Shown in pieces: positions 13,676-20,051 of a DNA stretch of 20,051 nucleotides; position 1 is the first letter of the stretch; each line of letters begins with the position of its first letter. The stretch spans positions 1 through 20,051 of the forward strand of contig JBDTRM010000118.1 of the NCBI GenBank assembly GCA_039931675.1. The letters run 5' to 3'. The stretch is from JAEUTH01 sp039931675 (GTDB lineage: Bacteria > Bacteroidota > Bacteroidia > AKYH767-A > OLB10). Both the position numbers and the translations under genes were made by a program. The notes under the pieces were generated by a model. It saw only the letters and a list, made by a program, of their open reading frames with translations. It was not told the origin of the DNA and searched no databases.

Positions 13676-14128
13676 ATGAAAATTGGTATTGCTGCTGATC
13701 ATGGCGGGTTCGCATTAAAGGAAATTATTCATGAGTTCCTACACAAACAGGGATTTGAGGTAAGAGATTTTGGTGCTTATGCCTTGGATGACACTGATGA
13801 TTATCCTGATTTTGTAATTCCGCTTGCAAGGGCAGTTGCAGTAAATGAGGTTGAACGCGGCATTGCAATTTGCGGCAGCGGAGTTGGCGCAGCGATTGCA
13901 GCAAATAAAGTTGCAGGAGTGAGAGCAGCTTTGATCAATGATTATTTTTCTGCTCACCAGGGTGTGGAAGATGATGATATGAATTTGATTTGTCTTGGAG
14001 GACGTGTTACAGCTTTTGCAGCAGCACAGGAATTTATTTCAGCATTTTTAAATGCAAAATTTACAGGTGCTGAAAGGCATTTGAGAAGATTGCAAAAAGT
14101 TAATGCTTTAGAAAAAAATAAAATATAA
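13676..14128 (+). CDS. rpiB: Ribose-5-phosphate isomerase B
   Basis: A 150-residue RpiB/LacAB-family isomerase that interconverts ribulose-5-phosphate and ribose-5-phosphate. The start MKIGIAADHGGFALK carries the Asp9-His10 phosphate/ring-opening pair, and the active-site Cys66 lies in ICGSGVGAAIAANK. Next comes RAALINDYFSAHQGVEDDDM, the variant that has Q-G-V-E-D-D-D-M-N where many RpiBs have E-H-N-D-A-N, and the family's L-G-G-R-V. Length is typical. It lies 11 bp after tkt and 20 bp before gnd, which supports co-transcription. It consumes the ribulose-5-phosphate made by the gnd product encoded next. Because the cluster is pentose-phosphate and not galactose, RpiB is preferred over LacA/LacB. 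Confidence 0.93.
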   Translation: MKIGIAADHGGFALKEIIHEFLHKQGFEVRDFGAYALDDTDDYPDFVIPLARAVAVNEVERGIAICGSGVGAAIAANKVAGVRAALINDYFSAHQGVEDDDMNLICLGGRVTAFAAAQEFISAFLNAKFTGAERHLRRLQKVNALEKNKI

Positions 14129-14148
14129 TATCATTATACAACAGTAAT

Positions 14149-15579
14149 ATGAGAAGTGACAGACAATTTTTATTTGGAATGATAGGTTTGGGAACTATGG
14201 GTCGCAACCTGCTTCTTAACATGGCCGATCATGGATTTGCTGTTGCAGGTTATGATAAAGACGCAAAGCAGGTTGCTGTACTTGCAGAAGAAAGCAAGGG
14301 TGGCAAGACAGAAGGATTTATTGTTTTAGAAGAATTTATTCAAAGTTTAAAAATCCCGCGCACATTGATGATGCTGGTACCGGCAGGAAAAATTGTAGAT
14401 GATGTAATAGCAGAGTTGATTCCGCTTTTAGATAAAGGTGATATAATAATTGATGGAGGCAATTCTCATTTTCATGATACGGAACGAAGGGATATTTTAT
14501 TACAGGAAAAAGGACTACACTTTTTTGGAATGGGAATTTCGGGAGGAGAAGAAGGCGCGCGAAAAGGTCCGAGCATGATGCCCGGTGGCGACAAAGAAGC
14601 GTACAAGCATGTTAAGCATATCTTTGAAGTTATTGCGGCACAGGTAAATGATGAACCCTGTGTAACCTATATCGGCCCGGGTGCTTCAGGACATTTTGTG
14701 AAAATGGTTCATAATGGTATTGAATACGCGCTGATGCAACTGATTGCAGAAACTTATGACCTTTTAAAAAAAGGATTGAAGCTTAATAACAATAACATAC
14801 ATGACATTTTTAAACAATGGAATGAGGGAAGGCTTCAATCATTCCTGCTGGAAATAACTGCCGGTATTTTTGCTTTTAAGGAAGATGGCGCTGATGCATT
14901 TTTAATAGATGAAATAAAAGACGAAGCGAAAGCAAAGGGAACCGGGAAATGGACATCACAAGTTGCAATGGATTTGCAGGTGTCCATCCCTGTGATTGAC
15001 ACAGCCGTTTCCATGCGTGACTTGTCGAAATATAAATCGTTAAGAAAACAAATGGCTGCCATGTTCAGGGAGACAAGTCAAACTTCAATCACACAAAATA
15101 AAAATGAATATTTAGTAAATCTTGAACAGGCATTTTATTTCAGCATGGTAATAACTTATGCGCAGGGAATGCATTTGCTTTTTACAGCTTCACATGAATT
15201 GAAGTATAATCTTGAGCTGGACAGGATTGCAAAAATATGGCGGGGAGGATGTATCATCCGTTCATCATTTCTGGAAAATATTTACCCGGCTTTTCATAAC
15301 AATGCAAACCTGGAACACATACTATCTGATGAAACTATTGCTACACAAATTAAAGACTGCTTGCCGGGTATTCGGGCAATTGTTTCGAATGCTGCTGCTA
15401 ACGGTATCGCTATACCGGCTTATGCAGCTTCATTAAATTATTTTGATTATTTGAGGAGTGAAAAAATGCCGTCCAATCTCATACAGGCCCAGCGCGATTA
15501 TTTTGGTGCGCACACGTATGAACGAATTGACAAAGAAGGTGTTTTTCATACAGATTGGATTCATATTGCAAAAGAATAA
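14149..15579 (+). CDS. gnd: 6-phosphogluconate dehydrogenase (decarboxylating)
   Basis: A full-length 476-residue enzyme oxidising 6-phosphogluconate to ribulose-5-phosphate, CO2 and reduced nicotinamide cofactor. Visible: the dinucleotide-binding glycines in IGLGTMGRNL (residues 12-21), SGGEEGARKGPSMMPGG (131-147), and catalytic Lys185 and Glu192 in GHFVKMVHNGIEYALMQLI. The all-helical C-terminal domain contains GTGKWTSQ and the substrate-binding tail RDYFGAHTYERIDKEGVFHT. The loop that reads the cofactor's 2'-phosphate (N-R-S/T in NADP enzymes) is here Tyr35-Asp36-Lys37-Asp38, so the cofactor may differ (see findings). It lies 20 bp after rpiB and 65 bp before zwf. Confidence 0.95.
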   Translation: MRSDRQFLFGMIGLGTMGRNLLLNMADHGFAVAGYDKDAKQVAVLAEESKGGKTEGFIVLEEFIQSLKIPRTLMMLVPAGKIVDDVIAELIPLLDKGDIIIDGGNSHFHDTERRDILLQEKGLHFFGMGISGGEEGARKGPSMMPGGDKEAYKHVKHIFEVIAAQVNDEPCVTYIGPGASGHFVKMVHNGIEYALMQLIAETYDLLKKGLKLNNNNIHDIFKQWNEGRLQSFLLEITAGIFAFKEDGADAFLIDEIKDEAKAKGTGKWTSQVAMDLQVSIPVIDTAVSMRDLSKYKSLRKQMAAMFRETSQTSITQNKNEYLVNLEQAFYFSMVITYAQGMHLLFTASHELKYNLELDRIAKIWRGGCIIRSSFLENIYPAFHNNANLEHILSDETIATQIKDCLPGIRAIVSNAAANGIAIPAYAASLNYFDYLRSEKMPSNLIQAQRDYFGAHTYERIDKEGVFHTDWIHIAKE

Positions 15580-15644
15580 CGTTAACTTAAAATGACAGAA
15601 CTTTTTTGAAACAATTAAAACTTAATTTCTAAAATTAGTATTTT

Positions 15645-17159
15645 ATGGATCCTTCGATAAAATCACAACCTACACTCTTTATCATATTCGGTGGAACAGG
15701 CGACCTTAATTGGCGCAAAATTACACCGGCACTTTACAATTTATTCTTAGATAACTGGTTGCCTGAGAAATTTACAATTATTGGCACGGGCCGTTCAGAA
15801 TTATCCGATGATGATTTCAGGAAAAAATTATTAGATGGTATTAATCAATTCTCGCGAAAGGGAAAAGCAAAAAAAAGTAATTGGGATGAGTTTTCTTCCC
15901 ACATTTTTTATAAGAGCGCTGATTTGAATGATTCAAAAAGCTACAAAGAGTTTGCCGGTCTGATCAAAAAATACGAAGAGGAATGGGAACAGAAACCACT
16001 TATTATTTATTACCTCGCTGTGTCACCTAATTTTTTCCTGGTTATTGCAGAGAACCTTTCTAAAAATAAATTGGCTGATAACTCTGACAATACACGCATT
16101 GTAATTGAAAAGCCATTCGGTCATGATCTTGAATCAGCAAAATCATTAAACAAATTACTCACCGGTATATTTGATGAAAAGCAGATCTACCGGATTGATC
16201 ATTATCTTGGAAAGGAAACTGTTCAGAATATCCTCGCTTTCCGGTTTGCCAATACCATTCTTGAGCCTATATGGAACAGGAATTATATTGACCATGTGCA
16301 GATTTCGGTAACCGAGCAAATGGGGGTTGCAGAGCGTGGCGAATATTATGATAAGGCCGGTGCACTCCGCGACATGATACAAAATCATCTTTTGCAATTA
16401 TTGTGTTTTATTGCTATGGAAACACCAATCAATTTTAGCGCTGATGAAGTTCGTAACCGGAAAGTGGATGTGTTGCGTGCCATGCGAAGATTTAAATCTG
16501 AGGAAATCAGGACTATTGCAGTTCGCGGTCAATATGGCCCCGGATGGGTGGAGGGAAAAGAAGTGCCGGGCTACCGCGAAGAAAAAAATGTTGACCCCGA
16601 TTCAAACACAGAAACATTTGCAGCAATAAAATTTTTTGTGGACAACTGGAGATGGCATGGCGTACCATTTTATGTAAGGAGTGGTAAGCGAATGCATCAA
16701 TCCTGTTCTATCATTTCCATACAGTTTCGCGATGTTCCTCATTTTGTTTTTCCTTCAGAAGCAACGGATAACTGGCAGCAAAACAGGCTGATCATCAGCA
16801 TACAGCCTGAAATGAGCATACGGTTGCAGTTACAGGCAAAACGTCCCGGGTTAGATATGGTACTGAATACGGTGGACATGTTATTTAATTATGATGGCGC
16901 TTCTCCCACGGAAACACCCGAAGCTTATGAAACCCTGCTGCTTGATATTATGATTGGTGACCAGACTTTGTTTATGCGTGCCGACCAGGTGGAAGAAGCA
17001 TGGGATTTATTGATGCCATTATTGAACTCATGGCAATCTAAAAAAAGTGTAAATTTTCCCAATTATTCTGCCGATTCCGCAGGACCGGAAAATGCTGAAG
17101 CATTAATTGCCCGTGACGGATTTCATTGGTTTACGCTTCCTGTTAAAAATAAAAAATAA
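15645..17159 (+). CDS. zwf: Glucose-6-phosphate 1-dehydrogenase
   Basis: A 504-residue first enzyme of the oxidative pentose phosphate pathway, making 6-phosphogluconolactone and reduced cofactor. It has the N-terminal nucleotide motif FGGTGDLNWRK (residues 15-25) with Arg50 in GTGRSELSDDDF placed to contact an NADP 2'-phosphate, EKPFGHDLESA (155-165), the substrate site RIDHYLGKETVQN (183-195), and the E-Q-x-G-V-A-E-R-G-x-Y-Y-D-x-x-G-A-L-R-D-M-x-Q-N-H block that carries the catalytic His. The C-terminal beta-rich domain is complete. Length is typical. The gap to gnd is 65 bp without a clear hairpin, and pgl begins 6 bp downstream, so zwf and pgl are coupled. The 15597-15644 stretch is very A/T-rich and could host an extra promoter. 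Confidence 0.96.
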   Translation: MDPSIKSQPTLFIIFGGTGDLNWRKITPALYNLFLDNWLPEKFTIIGTGRSELSDDDFRKKLLDGINQFSRKGKAKKSNWDEFSSHIFYKSADLNDSKSYKEFAGLIKKYEEEWEQKPLIIYYLAVSPNFFLVIAENLSKNKLADNSDNTRIVIEKPFGHDLESAKSLNKLLTGIFDEKQIYRIDHYLGKETVQNILAFRFANTILEPIWNRNYIDHVQISVTEQMGVAERGEYYDKAGALRDMIQNHLLQLLCFIAMETPINFSADEVRNRKVDVLRAMRRFKSEEIRTIAVRGQYGPGWVEGKEVPGYREEKNVDPDSNTETFAAIKFFVDNWRWHGVPFYVRSGKRMHQSCSIISIQFRDVPHFVFPSEATDNWQQNRLIISIQPEMSIRLQLQAKRPGLDMVLNTVDMLFNYDGASPTETPEAYETLLLDIMIGDQTLFMRADQVEEAWDLLMPLLNSWQSKKSVNFPNYSADSAGPENAEALIARDGFHWFTLPVKNKK

Positions 17160-17165
17160 CCTGGA

Positions 17166-17894
17166 ATGGAAATCAACGTTTATAAAACTGAAGATGAATT
17201 GTTATCCGCTTTTGCTAACTTTTTTATTAAAACAGTACAAAACGCAATCGCTGAACGTGGAGCATTTAATGTTGTTTTATCAGGAGGCAACTCTCCAAAA
17301 AAACTTTATGAATTGCTTGCATCTTCTTCATATAATAAAAAGATGGACTGGAAAAAATTGTTTTTTTTCTTTGGCGATGAACGATGCGTACCACAAGATG
17401 ATAATGAAAATAATGCAAGGATGGTTCAACAAGCACTATTCGATCCTTTACATATTTCTTCCAATCAGATTTTTAAAATTGATACTTCCCTCCCACCCCA
17501 TGAAGCCGCTGCAAAGTATATGCACGTGATAACAGATCATTTCAAAGAAAGGGAGCCCAGTTTTGATTTGATTATTCTGGGACTTGGTGAAAATTCACAT
17601 ACTGCCTCTTTATTCCCATACTATAAAGTGCTTACAGAAACTTCTGCCACTGTAAAAGAAATTTTCTTACAAGACGAAAATCGTTACCGTATCACTATGA
17701 CTGCCCCATTGATTAACCTCGCTCATCATATTGCATTCCTCGTATATGGTAAAGGTAAGGCCGAAGCTGTTCATCATGTGCTGAAAGATAAGACGGACAT
17801 TCAAAAATATCCGGCCCAGCTTATTCGATCTGTGAATGGTGATTTGCAATGGTTCCTGGATGAAGCCTCAGCCCGTTTAATAAAAGCATTTTAA
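17166..17894 (+). CDS. pgl: 6-phosphogluconolactonase
   Basis: A 242-residue lactonase of the DevB/SOL type, related in fold to glucosamine-6-phosphate isomerase. It hydrolyses 6-phosphogluconolactone, the product of the preceding zwf gene. Motifs: VLSGGNSPKKLYELL (38-51), the FFFGDERCVPQDDNENN block (67-83) and GLGENSHTASLFP (139-151), in which His145 is the expected catalytic histidine. The usual D-G before that histidine is Asn143-Ser144, a departure worth noting. Position (6 bp after zwf, 40 bp before pgi) and length both support lactonase over nagB-type deaminase. Confidence 0.92.
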   Translation: MEINVYKTEDELLSAFANFFIKTVQNAIAERGAFNVVLSGGNSPKKLYELLASSSYNKKMDWKKLFFFFGDERCVPQDDNENNARMVQQALFDPLHISSNQIFKIDTSLPPHEAAAKYMHVITDHFKEREPSFDLIILGLGENSHTASLFPYYKVLTETSATVKEIFLQDENRYRITMTAPLINLAHHIAFLVYGKGKAEAVHHVLKDKTDIQKYPAQLIRSVNGDLQWFLDEASARLIKAF

Positions 17895-17934
17895 ATTAAA
17901 TTGACATCCGCACTATAAAATAAAAATCAATACG

Positions 17935-19578
17935 ATGCTTCCCAAAATTAATCACACACAAACTAAAGCCTGGAAAAATCTTACTACTCATTATGAAGTA
18001 ATGCGTACTGCACAAATGAAAAAATTGTTCAGTGAGGATAAAAAAAGGTTTGAAAAGATGTCGTTGCAACTCGGTGATATTCTTTTCGATTACTCGAAAA
18101 ATATAATCACAGATGAAACACTCAAATATCTTTTGGAGCTTGCTGCGGAATGTAATTTGAAAACTGCAATCGAAGCTATGTTTACCGGTGAAAAAATAAA
18201 TGAAACTGAAAATCGCGCTGTGCTGCATACTGCATTACGCAATTTCTCAGGTTCACCTGTGATGTCGGATGGTAAAGATGTGACGCCTGAAGTGAAAAAG
18301 GTTTTGCGGCAAATGAAAACATTTTGCGAAAAGATTCATCATGGCGAATGGAAAGGCTATTCAGGAAAAAAAATTAAAAACATTGTCAACATCGGCATTG
18401 GTGGCAGCGACCTTGGACCATTCATGGTAACAGAAGCGCTTAAGCCTTACCGGGTGCAGAATATAGAGGCTCATTTTGTTTCCAACGTGGACGGCACTCA
18501 CATTGTTGAAACACTTAATAAATGTAATCCTGAAGAAACGCTTTTTTTGGTTGCCTCTAAAACTTTTACAACACAGGAGACCATGACCAATGCGCATACT
18601 GCACGCGAATGGTTTTTAAAAGCAGCCAAAGATGAAAAGTATGTCGCTTTACATTTTGTAGCATTGTCAACTAATGAAAAAGAGGTCGTAAAATTCGGCA
18701 TCGCACCTGAAAACATGTTTGTCTTTTGGGATTGGGTTGGAGGGCGGTATAGCTTGTGGAGTGCTATCGGTTTGTCTATCGCCCTCACCATAGGGTTTGA
18801 TAATTTTGAAGAATTACTTAAGGGTGCGCATGAAGCTGATCTGCATTTCAGGCACACTGATTTTGAAAAAAACATTCCTGTTATCATGGCTCTTATTGGT
18901 ATATGGTACACTGGATTTTACCGTGCAAAAACAGAAGCCATTTTGCCTTATGACCAATACATGCATCGCTTCGCAGCCTACTTTCAACAAGGCAATATGG
19001 AAAGTAACGGAAAGCAAACTGATAGAAATGGAAATGATGTGACTTACAGCACAGGCCCCGTGGTATGGGGCGAACCAGGCACTAACGGGCAACATGCTTT
19101 TTACCAGCTCATCCACCAGGGAACACATGTTATACCGTGCGACTTTATTGCTCCTGCAATTTCACACAATCCAGTTGGCAATCATCATGACCTTTTACTT
19201 TCCAATTTTTTTGCACAAACAGAAGCGCTTATGAATGGAAAAACAAAACAGGAAGCAGAAAACGAATTGAAAGAAACTGGAAATGCAGCATGGCTTGCTA
19301 ACTTTAAAACCTTTAAAGGCAATCGTCCTACCAACTCTTTTCTTATTAAAAAAATTACACCGTTTACACTTGGTTCGCTGATTGCACTTTATGAGCATAA
19401 GATTTTTGTACAGGGTATCATCTGGAACATTTTCAGTTTTGATCAATGGGGTGTGGAACTCGGAAAGCAATTAGCCGTTAAAATTCAGCCTGAATTGAAA
19501 AGCGATGTTGCGGTTACTGCTCATGATAGCTCCACCAACGGGTTGATTAACATTTATAAAAAATGGAGAGAGGGATAA
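17935..19578 (+). CDS. pgi: Glucose-6-phosphate isomerase
   Basis: A 547-residue phosphoglucose isomerase of the long proteobacterial/eukaryotic type, interconverting glucose-6-phosphate and fructose-6-phosphate. Visible: IGIGGSDLGPFMVTEAL (153-169), the sugar-phosphate segment ASKTFTTQET (207-216), the signature WDWVGGRYSLWSAIGL (265-280), catalytic Glu356 in YFQQGNMESNGK (349-360), His387 in NGQHAFYQLIHQGTH, and Lys511 in QWGVELGKQLA. All catalytic residues are present. It closes the cluster and links it to glycolysis/gluconeogenesis. No convincing terminator hairpin is seen in the 64 bp that follow, so transcription could continue into the reductase gene. Confidence 0.96.
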   Translation: MLPKINHTQTKAWKNLTTHYEVMRTAQMKKLFSEDKKRFEKMSLQLGDILFDYSKNIITDETLKYLLELAAECNLKTAIEAMFTGEKINETENRAVLHTALRNFSGSPVMSDGKDVTPEVKKVLRQMKTFCEKIHHGEWKGYSGKKIKNIVNIGIGGSDLGPFMVTEALKPYRVQNIEAHFVSNVDGTHIVETLNKCNPEETLFLVASKTFTTQETMTNAHTAREWFLKAAKDEKYVALHFVALSTNEKEVVKFGIAPENMFVFWDWVGGRYSLWSAIGLSIALTIGFDNFEELLKGAHEADLHFRHTDFEKNIPVIMALIGIWYTGFYRAKTEAILPYDQYMHRFAAYFQQGNMESNGKQTDRNGNDVTYSTGPVVWGEPGTNGQHAFYQLIHQGTHVIPCDFIAPAISHNPVGNHHDLLLSNFFAQTEALMNGKTKQEAENELKETGNAAWLANFKTFKGNRPTNSFLIKKITPFTLGSLIALYEHKIFVQGIIWNIFSFDQWGVELGKQLAVKIQPELKSDVAVTAHDSSTNGLINIYKKWREG

Positions 19579-19642
19579 GAAAATATCTCAAAGAAAAAAA
19601 TCAAGACAATAAAGATTCAATATAAAATTTCAAATAAATAAA

Positions 19643-20051
19643 ATGAAAGTTGTGCTTGTTTTTGTTTCGACACTGGATGGGAAAATTACTAAATGGGGGG
19701 ATCCTCATGTTAAGGATTGGACTTCTCAAAATGACCAGGAATATTATAAGAAAATATGGAATAATGCCCGGTTAATTGTTATGGGTAGCAACACTTTTAA
19801 AGCGGAATGTTTTTCCCGTTCACCCAATCATCTCTTTGTTGTAATGACAAAACATTTTTCAGAATACAAAAAATACGAAGTTCCGGATCAGCTTGAGTTT
19901 ACTGACAAATCCCCGGTTGAATTAACTGAGCTATTTGAAAAAAAAGGTTTTGAAACAATGGTGGTTGTTGGAGGTCCGCATGTGGCTACCTCTTTCTTAA
20001 AAGAACAATTGATAGATGAATTGTGGTTAACGATTGAACCAAAAATATTCG
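19643..20051 (+). CDS. RibD/DHFR-fold reductase, N-terminal part
   Basis: The frame opens at the ATG at 19643 and runs off the right edge (136 codons visible). It starts MKVVLVFVSTLDGKITKWGD, the usual opening of the RibD C-terminal / dihydrofolate-reductase-like family (V-x-S-x-D-G-x-I-x). It continues with NARLIVMGSNTF (the M-G-x-x-T-F block), LFVVMTKH, a FETMVVVGGPHVATSFL nucleotide-binding segment (V-x-G-G-x-x) and IDELWLTIEPKIF near the visible end. Members are NAD(P)H-dependent reductases; many small stand-alone ones have no assigned substrate. It could draw on NADPH from the upstream pathway, but 64 bp and an unrelated role make a functional link only a guess. Confidence 0.85.
   Translation, partial: MKVVLVFVSTLDGKITKWGDPHVKDWTSQNDQEYYKKIWNNARLIVMGSNTFKAECFSRSPNHLFVVMTKHFSEYKKYEVPDQLEFTDKSPVELTELFEKKGFETMVVVGGPHVATSFLKEQLIDELWLTIEPKIF

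Overview
The window reads as chromosome of a Bacteroidota bacterium (Chitinophagaceae/Sphingobacteriia-like is my guess; the genus is not readable). The grounds are overall A/T richness, start sites without strong Shine-Dalgarno sequences, secreted proteins ending in type IX secretion (T9SS/Por) C-terminal domains, a SBBP beta-propeller lipid-free secreted protein, a periplasmic-TPR histidine kinase, and lineage-typical small hairpin repeats. No tRNA, rRNA, CRISPR array or insertion sequence was seen.

Layout. (1) Bases 1-1458, minus strand: the N-terminal part of a secreted SBBP-repeat protein, a conserved acidic protein of unknown function and a 55-residue helical protein. (2) 1522-4946, minus strand: a terminator, then a 997-residue secreted fibre-like protein (signal peptide, about 30 repeats of 17 residues, S74 intramolecular chaperone, coiled coil, T9SS signal), its promoter region and, directly upstream, a 252-bp array of twelve 21-bp units. 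(3) 4947-6238: an accessory patch with an A/T-rich DUF2971 gene between two noncoding blocks: a G-rich block with inverted repeats on the left, and on the right small interspersed hairpin repeats plus a strongly structured RNA-like element. (4) 6178-7676, minus strand: a small Cys-rich T9SS protein with its own terminator, then a DUF2442 gene and a hicBA toxin-antitoxin pair. (5) 7751-10564, minus strand: a NarL/LuxR-type response regulator and a TPR-containing sensor kinase. (6) 10859-19578, plus strand: a nearly gap-free carbohydrate cluster, polyphosphate/ROK glucokinase - transketolase - ribose-5-phosphate isomerase B - 6-phosphogluconate dehydrogenase - glucose-6-phosphate dehydrogenase - 6-phosphogluconolactonase - phosphoglucose isomerase. 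(7) 19643 to the end: the start of a RibD/DHFR-fold reductase.

How the genes work together: the plus-strand cluster can phosphorylate glucose, oxidise glucose-6-phosphate to ribulose-5-phosphate with production of reduced nicotinamide cofactor, isomerise it to ribose-5-phosphate, carry out the transketolase step, and interconvert glucose- and fructose-6-phosphate. Transaldolase and ribulose-phosphate epimerase are not here. The two-component pair is divergent from this cluster, so a regulatory link is possible but unproven.

Most worth a second look: a bipartite upstream element shared, with the same 22-nt spacing, by the two T9SS-secreted genes at 4580 and 6748; the 21-bp array immediately upstream of one of them; a 7-bp repeat family present both inside a coding region and upstream of a gene; and the structured element at 6050-6157.
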